DNA of 64,000 bases from Pseudomonas cerasi (GTDB lineage: Bacteria; Pseudomonadota; Gammaproteobacteria; Pseudomonadales; Pseudomonadaceae), in assembly GCF_900074915.1 (NCBI RefSeq), contig NZ_LT222319.1:1857001-1921000 (forward strand), written 5' to 3'. Below the pieces are notes generated by a model that ran no database searches, had not been told where the DNA came from, and saw only the letters and a program-made list of their open reading frames with translations. Made by a program: the position numbers and the translations under genes. Shown one piece after another: positions 49,942 to 59,039 of the stretch (its first letter is position 1; every line of letters begins with the position of its first letter).

Positions 49942-51459
49942 ATGAGCACTGCAAAAATCCTCGAACTGATGCGTCATTACTGGGGCGATCGCAGTGTCAT
50001 CGCCAGCTACGTAGGCGGCCAGTTCATCGAAGGTCACGGCGCGCCTGTCGAAGTGCGCAATGCCCATGACGACAGCCTGTTGCTGAGTTTCCCGGATGCC
50101 GACGAGTCGTTGGTCGAAGTGGCCGACAAGGCCGCCAGGGCTGCACAACAACAATGGTGGGCACTGACCGCTCAGGCGCGTGGCCGCGCCATGTATCAGG
50201 TGGGCAATCTGATTCGTGACGAGCTGGAAAACCTCGCTCAGATTGAATCCCTGACCGCCAACAAGCCGATCCGCGATGCGCGTGTCGAAGTGCTCAAAGT
50301 GGCCGAGATGTTCGAGTATTACGCCGGTTGGGCGGACAAGCTGCACGGCGAAATCATCCCGGTGCCGACCACGCACCTGAACTATGTGACCTACGAACCA
50401 CTGGGCACGGTGTTGCAGATTACGCCCTGGAATGCGCCGATCTTCACCTGCGGCTGGCAGATCGCCCCGGCGATTGCAGCGGGCAACGCGGTCATTCTCA
50501 AACCGTCGGAACTGACCCCGCTCAGCTCGCTGATGGTCGGCGTGCTGATCGAGCGTGCCGGCGTGCCGAAAGGGCTGGTCAACGTGATTGCCGGTTTCGG
50601 TCATTCCATCGGCCAGGCGTTTATTGCCAAGGCTGACATTCGCAAGGTGGTGTTCGTCGGCTCACCCGCCACTGGCCGGCATATCGCTGTGGCAGCGGCG
50701 CAGCGTTGCATTCCTGCGGTGCTGGAGCTGGGCGGCAAGTCGGCCAATATCGTGTTCGACGATGCCGACCTGGAAGTCGCCTTGCGCGGTGCCCAGGCTG
50801 CGATCTTCTCCGGTGCCGGGCAGAGCTGTGTTTCCGGTTCGCGCCTGTTGGTGCAGGAGTCGATCTTCGAGAAGTTCACCAATGCCCTGGCGGTGGCTGC
50901 GACGCAGTTCAAGGTCGGTGACCCGAGCGATCCGGAAACCCAGATCGGCCCGATCAACAACGCCAAGCAATACAGTCATGTGAAAAACATGGTCGAGCAG
51001 GCGCTCAAGGACGGCGCAAAACTGGTGGGCGAGCACGCTGATCCGATCCCGGAAAAGCCCGGTTACTACATCAACCCGACCGTTCTGGCGGGCAACAACG
51101 CGCTGTATTGCGCGCAGGAAGAAATCTTCGGCCCGGTAGTGGTAGCGATTCCATTCAAGGACGAAGAGGACGCGATCCGCATCGCCAACGACAGTCGTTT
51201 CGGTCTGGCCGGTGGTGTCTGGACCCGCGATGTCGGCCGCGCTCACCGCGTTGCAAAGCAAGTGCGAGCGGGGACCTTCTGGGTCAACGGTTACAAGACG
51301 ATTCACGTCAGTTCGCCGTTCGGCGGCTATGGTGAGAGTGGTTATGGCCGGTCTTCCGGTCTGGATGCCCTGCGCGAGTACAGTGAAGTGAAAAGCGTCT
51401 GGGTCGAAACCGCGGCCAAGCCAGCCGCCAGCTTTGGCTATGGCGCGAGTCTGGAGTAA
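49942..51459 (+). CDS. aldehyde dehydrogenase
   Basis: 505-residue NAD(P)-dependent aldehyde dehydrogenase. Oxyanion Asn in TPWNAPIF (about 164), cofactor Lys and Glu in ILKPSELTP, catalytic Glu262 in VLELGGKSAN, nucleophile Cys296 in SGAGQSCVSGSR, and the EEIFGPVV motif (about 393). Broad similarity to betaine/4-hydroxymuconic semialdehyde-type enzymes; the substrate cannot be read from sequence. Its TAA is followed after four bases by the amidohydrolase start. Confidence 0.92.
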   Translation: MSTAKILELMRHYWGDRSVIASYVGGQFIEGHGAPVEVRNAHDDSLLLSFPDADESLVEVADKAARAAQQQWWALTAQARGRAMYQVGNLIRDELENLAQIESLTANKPIRDARVEVLKVAEMFEYYAGWADKLHGEIIPVPTTHLNYVTYEPLGTVLQITPWNAPIFTCGWQIAPAIAAGNAVILKPSELTPLSSLMVGVLIERAGVPKGLVNVIAGFGHSIGQAFIAKADIRKVVFVGSPATGRHIAVAAAQRCIPAVLELGGKSANIVFDDADLEVALRGAQAAIFSGAGQSCVSGSRLLVQESIFEKFTNALAVAATQFKVGDPSDPETQIGPINNAKQYSHVKNMVEQALKDGAKLVGEHADPIPEKPGYYINPTVLAGNNALYCAQEEIFGPVVVAIPFKDEEDAIRIANDSRFGLAGGVWTRDVGRAHRVAKQVRAGTFWVNGYKTIHVSSPFGGYGESGYGRSSGLDALREYSEVKSVWVETAAKPAASFGYGASLE

Positions 51460-51463
51460 GCAC

Positions 51464-52621
51464 ATGTCCATTTCAAAGACGTTGATTGACGAAGCCACCG
51501 TGTGGCGCCGCACCCTCCACGCCGCGCCGGAACTGGGGTTCCAGGAGCTGAAAACCTCTGACAAGGTGGCTGAATTGCTGAGCGGTTTCGGCATCGAGAT
51601 CCACCGAGGTCTGGGCGGCACTGGCGTGGTTGGCACCCTGCGTAATGGTGACGGGCCGACCATCGGCCTGCGTGCCGACATGGATGCCTTGCCGATTCAG
51701 GAGCTGGGCGACAGCGTTCACAAGTCGACCCACAAGGGCTGCATGCACGCCTGCGGTCACGATGGCCACACCGCGATCCTGCTGGCCACCGCCAGGCATC
51801 TGGCCGAGACTCGCCGCTTTCGCGGCACGGTGCATTTCGTCTTCCAGCCTGCCGAAGAGAACCTCGGCGGCGCACAGCGAATGATCGAAGACGGGCTGTT
51901 CGAGCGCTTTCCGATGGAAGCCATCTACGGCCTGCACAACTGGCCGGGTGTGCCTGCGGGCAAGGTTGTGATCAATCCGGGTCCGATGATGGCCTCGCTC
52001 GACACCTTTGAAATCACCCTGACCGGCAAGGGCAGCCACGCGGCCATGCCGGACAAGGGCAATGATCCGATCGTGGCCGCAGCCGAGCTGGTGCTGGGGC
52101 TGCAAACCATTGTCTCCCGGCGCCTGTCACCGCTCGACTCGGCGGTGGTCAGCATCACTCAGTTCAATGCCGGTGAGGCGATCAACGTGATCCCGGAAAC
52201 CGCCACGCTGCGTGGCACCGTGCGTTGCCTGCAAACCCCTGTGCGGGAAAAGGTCCAGCGACTGATCGGCGAGTTCGTCGAGCGTTTGCCGACGGCCTTC
52301 GGCGTGCGCGGCGAACTGGTGTACAACGTCGGCTACCCGGTGACCGAAAACCACGTCGAAGCAGCAGCCACGATCCGTCGTGCAGCGGTCGCTGCAGTGG
52401 GCGAGGCCAACGTGCAGTGGGGCTGTAACCCGTCGATGGCCTCCGAAGACTTCGCCTTCATGCTGCATGCCTGTCCGGGTGCCTACATCTGGATGGGCGT
52501 CGACGGCGAGAAGCCGTCGGCGGCGTTGCACAATCCGTACTACGACTTCAACGACCAAGTGATTGAGCCCGGCGTTGCGGTCTGGACCTCGCTGGTGGAG
52601 CAGTGTTTGCCGCTGAGTTGA
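51464..52621 (+). CDS. M20D amidohydrolase (hippurate hydrolase / IAA-amino acid hydrolase family)
   Basis: 385-residue metal-dependent amidohydrolase that removes an acyl group from an N-acyl amino acid. Metal ligands: Cys97 and His99 in MHACGHDGHTA, Glu-Glu in FQPAEENLGG, His in YGLHNWPG, and a late His in ALHNPYYDFND; dimerisation lid GKGSHAAMPDKGNDP. Plant ILR1-type auxin-conjugate hydrolases and bacterial hippuricases share this architecture, so an N-acyl amino acid (possibly a plant conjugate) is a plausible substrate. Third gene of the operon, ended by a REPIN. Confidence 0.92.
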   Translation: MSISKTLIDEATVWRRTLHAAPELGFQELKTSDKVAELLSGFGIEIHRGLGGTGVVGTLRNGDGPTIGLRADMDALPIQELGDSVHKSTHKGCMHACGHDGHTAILLATARHLAETRRFRGTVHFVFQPAEENLGGAQRMIEDGLFERFPMEAIYGLHNWPGVPAGKVVINPGPMMASLDTFEITLTGKGSHAAMPDKGNDPIVAAAELVLGLQTIVSRRLSPLDSAVVSITQFNAGEAINVIPETATLRGTVRCLQTPVREKVQRLIGEFVERLPTAFGVRGELVYNVGYPVTENHVEAAATIRRAAVAAVGEANVQWGCNPSMASEDFAFMLHACPGAYIWMGVDGEKPSAALHNPYYDFNDQVIEPGVAVWTSLVEQCLPLS

Positions 52622-52641
52622 ATGGCTCGCATACATATGTC

Positions 52642-52730
52642 GTAGGAGTGAGCTTGCTCACGAAAGCAATGGTCCAGACGCCCTTTTTTATGGGATTTAC
52701 TGGCCTCTTCTTGAGCAAGCTCACTCCCAT
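52642..52730. repeat. REPIN 2 (GTAGGAGTGAGC type)
   Basis: GTAGGAGTGAGCTTGCTCAC at 52642-52661 and the inverted partner TCTTGAGCAAGCTCACTCCC near 52708-52728. Same class as the copy at 46.5 kb but with the GTGAGCTTGCTCAC core. It lies between the convergent amidohydrolase and LysR genes and may act as terminator for both. Confidence 0.88.
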
Positions 52731-52745
52731 CGGGAACGGACTCCG

Positions 52746-53672
52746 TCAAGGTGCTGCGAGCAATTCCACTGCAATACCGGATATGTCCGGCAGGCAGGTC
52801 AGCAGGTGGTCGCGCAGTTCCAGTACTCGCTGGCGCTTGAAGCTGTCCTGCAGCCAGACCAGGTAATAGGCATCTCCGGTGCCAACCGCCGAGTTGAACG
52901 GCAGAAAAACCTGGCCTTCGTTCAGGTCATCAGCGACTAGAAACAGATCGCCAATCGACACACCGTGCCCTCTGACCGCGGCGGTAATGCCCTGATCAAG
53001 CGTGTCGAACACCTTGCCTTTGCTCAACGTCACCTGACCGGAGAGGTCCATCCGGTTCAGCCAGCGCCGCCAGTCGCGGCGGTCGCTGGACGGATGGATA
53101 AGTTCAGCGGCCTGCAGCCTCTCTGTTCCCCACGGCTGGTCGCCTAACGTGTCTGCCGAGCAGATCGGGATCAGCCACTCATCGAACAGCTTGCAGGTTT
53201 CCACCTCGGCACCAAAGTTGCCATTGCCCAGCAGAATCGCGCAGTCGAAAGGCTCCGAATAGAAGTCCACGCTATCAAAGTCCATCCACACGCTGGACAG
53301 CTGAACCGGCAGGGCGGGCGCAGGCTTTTTGAAGGACTCCAGCGCGTGCAGCAGCCAGCGCATGGTCAGGGTGGACGGTGATTTGAGGCGCAGATTCGCG
53401 CCCTGACCCCGGAAGGGCTGGCAAGCGTCCTCGATAATCCGGAAGCCGATCTTGAGCTGGCTGGACAGCCGCCGGCCCTCGTCACTGAGTGAAAGCCGCG
53501 GGCCATTGCGCTCGAACAATCGACAGCCAAGGGTTTCTTCCAGGGTACGAATATGACGGCTGATGGCACTCTGGGTAAGAGATAGCTCCTGCGCAGCACG
53601 CGTAAATGAGCATGATCGGGCCGCTACTTCAAAGGCTCTCAGCGCGTAAAGAGGCGGTATACGTTCAGTCAT
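52746..53672 (-). CDS. LysR-family regulator, GcvA-like
   Basis: 308-residue LTTR of the GcvA subgroup: RIPPLYALRAFEVAARSCSF, TRAAQELSLTQSAISRHIRT, LEETLGCRLFERNGPRLSLS at the N-terminus. The ATG at 53672 is preferred over one at 53687 because the latter falls in a T-N11-A inverted repeat (53686-53700) that looks like its own operator. Divergent from the YqcI/YcgG-LysE gene pair, which it probably controls together with itself. Confidence 0.9.
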   Translation of the reverse strand: MTERIPPLYALRAFEVAARSCSFTRAAQELSLTQSAISRHIRTLEETLGCRLFERNGPRLSLSDEGRRLSSQLKIGFRIIEDACQPFRGQGANLRLKSPSTLTMRWLLHALESFKKPAPALPVQLSSVWMDFDSVDFYSEPFDCAILLGNGNFGAEVETCKLFDEWLIPICSADTLGDQPWGTERLQAAELIHPSSDRRDWRRWLNRMDLSGQVTLSKGKVFDTLDQGITAAVRGHGVSIGDLFLVADDLNEGQVFLPFNSAVGTGDAYYLVWLQDSFKRQRVLELRDHLLTCLPDISGIAVELLAAP

Positions 53673-53685
53673 GTGATAACTAACC

Positions 53686-53700
53686 ATGATTATTTGTCAT
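53686..53700. promoter_or_regulatory. LysR box between the GcvA-like gene and the YqcI/YcgG gene
   Basis: ATGAT-TATTT-GTCAT, an inverted repeat with the T-N11-A geometry (T at 53687, A at 53699) of LysR-type binding sites. Confidence 0.6.
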
Positions 53701-53823
53701 AGTAGGTTACACCTTTTTCCATTTTTCCGCGCACGCGTCTCCGGTCAGAATCGCCGGCTCGTCCACTGTCGTAAAAATCAAACAATAAGGCGGTGTTCTT
53801 ATCTGCTGCGTGCGTGAGGGAAT

Positions 53824-54606
53824 ATGCTGCCCAAGTCCGAAAAGCTGTTGCGCCAATCTGTTGTAAAACATTTGCTGGAAAGTGACACCGCCCTGGAAAT
53901 GGGCTGGCGGGTTCAGGCTTACAGGCAGTTCGAGCAGGTGCTGAGTGACAAGGGCTTCCCTTGTCTGTTTGGACGCCGTGCCAACAAGTCCGGAAGTTGT
54001 CTGCTGCTGTTCATCCCCTGTGAGAATGAGCAACAAGCGCTACGTGACGGCATGGAAGCGTACGTGAAGTTCGTTAATGACACACCCCTTGAAGATCGCC
54101 TGTTCAACCCGTTGATTGTCATTTTCGAGAAAACCGATTTCAACAGCCTGGCCGAAGAACAGGCCTATGCCTGGGCCACCCTGCAACACTTACATGAAGG
54201 TGACCGATCGCCCTGGCCGGCCAACGCCTGCACAGACCCTGAAGTGTTTGAGTGGACCTATCACTTCGCCGGACTGCCGATGTTCATCAACATGAGCTTT
54301 CCCCGTCACAGCGCGATGAAAAGCCGTTCGCTGGGTGGGCACATTGTGTTTGTGGTCAACCCTCGGGAGAACTTTGACGAGGTGGCAAGCGCCGAGACGG
54401 AAAGTGGTCGCAAGGTCAGGGAAAAGATTCGCCAGCGAATCGCCGATTACAACAACGGCGTGGTACCCGACACGCTGGGTTTTTTCGGCGACCGTAGCAG
54501 CCTGGAATGGAAGCAATATCAACTGTATGAAGAAGGCGGGCTTTCACTGTCCCGTTGTCCTCTGCACATCAAAGTCGACAAGACTGACCATTTGAACGAG
54601 CGTTGA
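53824..54606 (+). CDS. YqcI/YcgG-family protein (putative heme-dependent N-hydroxylase)
   Basis: 260 residues, soluble. Matches the YqcI/YcgG pattern: FPCLFGRRANKSGSCLLLFI (about 45), a hydrophobic PLIVIFEKTDFNSLAEEQAY, ATLQHLHEGDRSPWPANACT (about 120-140), FEWTYHFAGLPMFINMSFPR, then HSAMKSRSLGGHIVFVVNPR. Members of this family characterised in guanitoxin (GntA) and argolaphos pathways hydroxylate guanidine or amino groups of arginine derivatives and depend on heme; whether this one does the same is inference. GAGG lies at 53815-53818. The LysE-family exporter starts seven bases after its stop. Confidence 0.8.
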   Translation: MLPKSEKLLRQSVVKHLLESDTALEMGWRVQAYRQFEQVLSDKGFPCLFGRRANKSGSCLLLFIPCENEQQALRDGMEAYVKFVNDTPLEDRLFNPLIVIFEKTDFNSLAEEQAYAWATLQHLHEGDRSPWPANACTDPEVFEWTYHFAGLPMFINMSFPRHSAMKSRSLGGHIVFVVNPRENFDEVASAETESGRKVREKIRQRIADYNNGVVPDTLGFFGDRSSLEWKQYQLYEEGGLSLSRCPLHIKVDKTDHLNER

Positions 54607-54612
54607 GTACCC

Positions 54613-55254
54613 ATGGATATATCGTTGCTGCTGATCTACATGTTCAGCGTGTTCATGCTGATCATCACCCCTGGTCCGGTGGTGGCACTGATCGTCAACA
54701 CCAGCCTGGCGTGCGGGCCGAAACGCGCGATGTTGACGGCGCTGGGCACCAACTGGGCGTCACTGGTGCTGGTGTTGGTCGCGGCATTGATTCTGACGGG
54801 AACACTGTCGGTGAGCGTAAGCATGCTCAACTGGATCAGCCTGGTGGGCTGTTTCTTCATCGCTTACCTGTCGGTGCAGGCGCTGGAACAGGCGTTGCGT
54901 TACGCCCCGTCGCGGCCTGAAACAGCGCCAGCGCCGATGCCTGCGCATAGCAGGCACAGCGGGCTGGTGACCGGTTTTCTGGTCGGAATTTCCAATCCGA
55001 AGGACATCATCTTCTTCGTCTCGTTTTTCCCGCAGTTCATTCACGTCACCGAATCGTTCAAGGGCAGCATCGCCTTGTTGTCGTTGCTGTGGATCATCAT
55101 TGATCTGTCTATCCTGTTCGCCTATATCTTCCTGATGCGCCAGAAACTGGCCTTGAAGTACAAGCGCAAGATCGAAGTCGCCTCCAGCGTGACCTTGCTG
55201 CTGATCGCGCTGGGCGGGATCCTCTATTCGGGCTCGACACTGTTGAATCAGTAA
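54613..55254 (+). CDS. LysE-family amino acid exporter
   Basis: 213-residue inner-membrane protein with six hydrophobic segments. LysE/RhtB signatures: LLIYMFSVFMLIITPGPVVA (TPGP motif), GPKRAMLTALGTNWASLVLV and GFLVGISNPKDIIFFVSFFP (the NPK motif). Exports amino acids or derivatives by proton antiport in known members. It starts seven bases after the YqcI/YcgG gene, so both are surely co-transcribed and the exported solute may be that enzyme's product. Confidence 0.92.
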   Translation: MDISLLLIYMFSVFMLIITPGPVVALIVNTSLACGPKRAMLTALGTNWASLVLVLVAALILTGTLSVSVSMLNWISLVGCFFIAYLSVQALEQALRYAPSRPETAPAPMPAHSRHSGLVTGFLVGISNPKDIIFFVSFFPQFIHVTESFKGSIALLSLLWIIIDLSILFAYIFLMRQKLALKYKRKIEVASSVTLLLIALGGILYSGSTLLNQ

Positions 55255-55267
55255 ACGCCTGCGCCCA

Positions 55268-56644
55268 TCAGCACTCAATCAGGTTGACCGCCAGGCCGCC
55301 GCGTGAGGTTTCCTTGTATTTGTCGTGCATGTCGGCGCCGGTGTCGCGCATGGTGCGGATGGCGTGGTCCAGCGAGATGTGGTGCTCGCCGTCGCCGCGC
55401 AGGGCCATCTGGGCGGCATTGATGGCCTTCACGGCAGCAATCGCATTGCGCTCGATGCAGGGGATCTGCACCAGCCCGCCGACCGGATCGCAGGTCAATC
55501 CCAGGTTGTGTTCCAGACCAATTTCGGCCGCGTTTTCCACCTGTTCGGGCGTGGCACCGAGAATTTCCGCCAGGCCAGCGGCGGCCATTGCGCAGGCCGA
55601 TCCTACTTCGCCCTGACAACCCACTTCGGCACCGGAAATCGAGGCGTTTTTCTTGCACAGAATGCCGACCGCAGCGGCGCTCAGGAAAAAGCGCACCACG
55701 TCATCGTCATTGGCCGTGGGTTTGAATTTCATGAAGTAGTGCAGCACGGCGGGCACGATGCCAGCCGCGCCGTTGGTGGGCGCCGTCACCATGCGCCCGC
55801 CTGCGGCGTTTTCTTCGTTGACCGCGAGGGCGAACAGGTTGACCCATTCCATGGCGCTCAGCGTCGAGCCGATCACGTTGGGGTTATCGAGGTTCTGCAG
55901 GTTCTGATGCAGGCGGTAGGCACGCCGCCGCACGTTCAGGCCACCGGGCAGGATGCCGGTTTCCACCAGGCCCTTGTCGACGCAGGCGCGCATCGCGGCC
56001 CAGATCACCATGATCTTCTCGCGGATTTCTTCCTCGCTGCGCCAGACCTTCTCGTTGGCCATCATCAGTTCGGAAATGCTCATGCCGTGGGTCTTGCACA
56101 GCTTGAGCAACTGCGCGCCGCTGAAAAAATCATAGGGCAGGACGGTTGTGTCGTTGTCCAGCACGCCGCTGGCGGCCTGTTCGGCGTCGATCACAAAACC
56201 GCCGCCCACCGAATAATAGGTCTGCTCGTGGAGTTCGCCGTTCTTGCCGTAGGCACACAGGGTCATGCCGTTGGGATGGTAGGGGAGGCTTTCATCGAGC
56301 AGGCACATGTCCCGCTCCCAGACGAAGGTGATGGCCTGTTCGCCCGCCAGCATCAGCTGGTTATCGGCACGCAGCGCGTCGATGCGCTGGTTGACCTGGC
56401 TAGGGTCGATCTGGTCCGGCCACTCACCCATCAGGCCCATGACTGTTGCGCGATCGCTGCCGTGACCGATGCCCGTGGCCGACAGAGAACCGTACAATCG
56501 CACCTCGATCCGTTCTACGCTGTGCAACCGGTTGTGGCTGCGCAGCTCGGTCACGAACAGCGCACCGGCGCGCATTGGCCCTACGGTGTGGGAACTGGAC
56601 GGCCCGATGCCGATTTTGAACATGTCGAAGACGCTGATAGCCAT
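55268..56644 (-). CDS. sdaA: L-serine ammonia-lyase, iron-sulfur type
   Basis: 458-residue L-serine dehydratase that converts serine to pyruvate and ammonia with a 4Fe-4S cluster. N-terminal [20 protein letters not shown], the cluster cysteines in [20 protein letters not shown] and [19 protein letters not shown], and the ending [11 protein letters not shown] are all typical of the single-chain type. The ATG at 56644 gives MAISVFDMF. Convergent with the LysE gene and divergent from a LysR gene that is a likely regulator. Confidence 0.95.
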   Translation of the reverse strand: MAISVFDMFKIGIGPSSSHTVGPMRAGALFVTELRSHNRLHSVERIEVRLYGSLSATGIGHGSDRATVMGLMGEWPDQIDPSQVNQRIDALRADNQLMLAGEQAITFVWERDMCLLDESLPYHPNGMTLCAYGKNGELHEQTYYSVGGGFVIDAEQAASGVLDNDTTVLPYDFFSGAQLLKLCKTHGMSISELMMANEKVWRSEEEIREKIMVIWAAMRACVDKGLVETGILPGGLNVRRRAYRLHQNLQNLDNPNVIGSTLSAMEWVNLFALAVNEENAAGGRMVTAPTNGAAGIVPAVLHYFMKFKPTANDDDVVRFFLSAAAVGILCKKNASISGAEVGCQGEVGSACAMAAAGLAEILGATPEQVENAAEIGLEHNLGLTCDPVGGLVQIPCIERNAIAAVKAINAAQMALRGDGEHHISLDHAIRTMRDTGADMHDKYKETSRGGLAVNLIEC

Positions 56645-56773
56645 CACGAAGGTCCTTGAGGTGAGATGATGCACGGGAATTTGGTATTCCCCTTTTTCTG
56701 TTACTCATCTTTGGCTTCGGCTGTCGAAACGACAAACGATTGTTGCTATGCAACGCTTTAGCGGAACTCTTCA

Positions 56774-57685
56774 ATGAGCAGAATCTTCAACGCACAGATG
56801 CACGCCTGGCTACAGGTGTTCGCCTGCGCGGCCCGTCACCTGTCCTTCACCCGCTGCGCGGAAGAATTGCACGTCACCCCCGGCGCGATCAGTCAGCAGA
56901 TGCGCCAGCTTGAGGAGCGCCTGGGCTTTGCGCTGTTTCACCGGGTCGGGCGCGGGCTTGAGCTGACTGCGGAAGGTCAGCGTCTGGCGGTGGTCGCCAA
57001 CGAAGTGCAGAGCCGTATCAGCGAAGAACTGCGCCTGCTGTATTCCGGGCGTATCGGCGGGGTGTTCAAGCTGCGCTGCATTCCATCATTCCTGAGCAAA
57101 TGGCTGATGCCGCGCCTGCCACGCTTGCAGGCGGCGTTTCCGGACATCCAGTTGCGGATCATTGCCGAGGACAGCAGCGGGTCGTTGCGTGATGACGATT
57201 TCGATCTGGCCATCGACCTGAACGACGGCAGCTATCCGGGGTTGTCGACTACGCCCTTGCTGGAGGAGGAGCTGTTTGCGGTCTGCTCGCCAGACCTGCT
57301 GGTGGGCAAGCCGCCGCTGGATACGCCCAGTCAGCTGGTGCACTTCCCGTTGCTGCACGACATCACCGCCTGGCGCGGTAGCTATGAATATGCGGAGTGG
57401 GAGTTCTACCTGACGGCCATCGGTGCCGATGGCATCGACGTGCGTCGCGGCCACACGTTCAATCGTAATCATCTGACCATCGACGCCGCGCGTATGGGGA
57501 TGGGCGTGGCCATTGCGCGCAAGGCGCTGATCACCGATGAGCTGGAGCAGGGCTTGCTGATCGTGCCGTTCGGCCATCCGATCAAGGCCAGAAAGAAATA
57601 CGTGCTGGCCTATCGCGAAGGGGCGCTCAGCACCCCGTCACGTCGCGCAGTGCATGACTGGCTGGTGAACGAGGCGCTGGGCTGA
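56774..57685 (+). CDS. LysR-family regulator next to sdaA
   Basis: 303-residue LTTR of the GcvA/DsdC group. HTH: WLQVFACAARHLSFTRCAEE, LHVTPGAISQQMRQLEERLG; effector domain from about 95 (LRCIPSFLSKWLMPRLPRLQ). It starts 130 bases from the sdaA start on the opposite strand, so control of serine degradation is the natural inference; the effector is not known. Confidence 0.9.
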   Translation: MSRIFNAQMHAWLQVFACAARHLSFTRCAEELHVTPGAISQQMRQLEERLGFALFHRVGRGLELTAEGQRLAVVANEVQSRISEELRLLYSGRIGGVFKLRCIPSFLSKWLMPRLPRLQAAFPDIQLRIIAEDSSGSLRDDDFDLAIDLNDGSYPGLSTTPLLEEELFAVCSPDLLVGKPPLDTPSQLVHFPLLHDITAWRGSYEYAEWEFYLTAIGADGIDVRRGHTFNRNHLTIDAARMGMGVAIARKALITDELEQGLLIVPFGHPIKARKKYVLAYREGALSTPSRRAVHDWLVNEALG

Positions 57686-57710
57686 TTCGATCCGGATCAT
57701 TCGGTGCGAA

Positions 57711-59039
57711 TCAATGAAACAGCTCGGCGATCAATACCGCGCCAATGAACGTACCGAAGTTGGCCAGGAACGACACCAGCACAATCCGCCAGCCCAGGCG
57801 GCGGAAGGCCGGGAGGTCCTTGGCAATCGACAGGCCGGCGAAGGTCAGCATCGGGGTAATGACCGCCAGCAGGTTGATCGAGCTGGTGATTCGCGCAATC
57901 TCGGCGGCCCAGGGGCAGGCCGGCGACGTCAGGAACATTGCTACCAGTGACACCATGCACACTGCGGGGATCTTGCGGCGAAGCAGGTTACAAAGCACCT
58001 CACCCGCGAAGGCGCAGAAAATCATGATGCCCATGCCGGTGAGGGCATCGGCTGACAGGGTCTTGTAGCCGACATAGTTGGCAATCAGCGCCAGTGCACC
58101 CGCCGCCAGCCAGGCACTGATCTTGCCCGACCAGCCCAGTTCCGGCACCTCCAGCGACACGTCGCTGTGGCGCAGACCTTCCTCGCTCATGGACGCCTTG
58201 GTGGTGCGGCCGATCAGCGGCTCGAGTACACGGTAGCCCCAGACCGCCAGTGGCAGGGAGATGAACAGGGTGAAGTAGGTGCCGATGGTGGTGGTGATCA
58301 GGTTCGAGGCTGCCGCCAGAGTCATGACTTCCTTGGCGACTTCCGGTGTCTGTTGCGCGGCAATCGCCCCGGCAGCGGCGGCCATCATGCTGCCCGAGCC
58401 GATGCCTGAGCCCATCGCCAGCGAGTTGGGATGGAAGATCCCCAGGCTGGCGATAAACCCGGCGACAATCGCAATGAACAGCGCGCCGAACAGGGTGCCC
58501 GTCAGGTATTCGGCCAATACACCGCGACCCTCCGGAGAGTCCATGCCATAGCGTTCGCCGATGATTGCCAGGCTTGGTTCACGGCCGACCGAGAAGGTCG
58601 CACCGATGGCCTCGCGCTTGATACCGAGCATCAACGCCACCGGCAGACCGAGCACCACGGTGCCGACGAAGTGGCCGAACTCCTGAAACATCAGCGCCCA
58701 TCCGGAAGCGAACACCACCGGCAGCGAGCCGCCGACTACCAGGCCGAGCTTGGCGATGAAAATCAGCAGGGCAGGTTGCAGGATGGAGGCCGAGCGCAAT
58801 TGCGTACCGTGGTCGATACCAATGGTGCCTGGCATACGGCGACTGGCAAGGCCGATCATCGCGCCCAGCAGCAGCGCCCAGACCATCGGCAACAGCACCA
58901 CTTTGCCGGGGCCCAGCGGAATACTGATGGCACCGATCATTTCGGCAATGATAAGGATAATGGCGGCCCAGACATACAGTTTCACCGTCGATGAAACTGC
59001 CTGATTGTCACCCGACACTGCAGCGTGTGAGTTTTGCAT
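57711..59039 (-). CDS. DUF3100 multi-pass membrane protein
   Basis: 442 residues with about ten hydrophobic segments (LYVWAAIILIIAEMIGAISI, VVLLPMVWALLLGAMIGL, VLGLPVALMLGIKREAIGAT, AWLAAGALALIANYVGYKTL and others). Central conserved-looking motifs: GRDPSLAIIGERYG-like stretch (here GREPSLAIIGERYGMDSPEG) and GSGIGSGSMMAAAAGAIAA, rich in Gly and Ser, compatible with a transport path. This matches the DUF3100 family, function unknown, often beside amidohydrolases in other genomes. AAGGGG precedes the ATG. Convergent with the LysR gene at its left. Confidence 0.85.
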   Translation of the reverse strand: MQNSHAAVSGDNQAVSSTVKLYVWAAIILIIAEMIGAISIPLGPGKVVLLPMVWALLLGAMIGLASRRMPGTIGIDHGTQLRSASILQPALLIFIAKLGLVVGGSLPVVFASGWALMFQEFGHFVGTVVLGLPVALMLGIKREAIGATFSVGREPSLAIIGERYGMDSPEGRGVLAEYLTGTLFGALFIAIVAGFIASLGIFHPNSLAMGSGIGSGSMMAAAAGAIAAQQTPEVAKEVMTLAAASNLITTTIGTYFTLFISLPLAVWGYRVLEPLIGRTTKASMSEEGLRHSDVSLEVPELGWSGKISAWLAAGALALIANYVGYKTLSADALTGMGIMIFCAFAGEVLCNLLRRKIPAVCMVSLVAMFLTSPACPWAAEIARITSSINLLAVITPMLTFAGLSIAKDLPAFRRLGWRIVLVSFLANFGTFIGAVLIAELFH

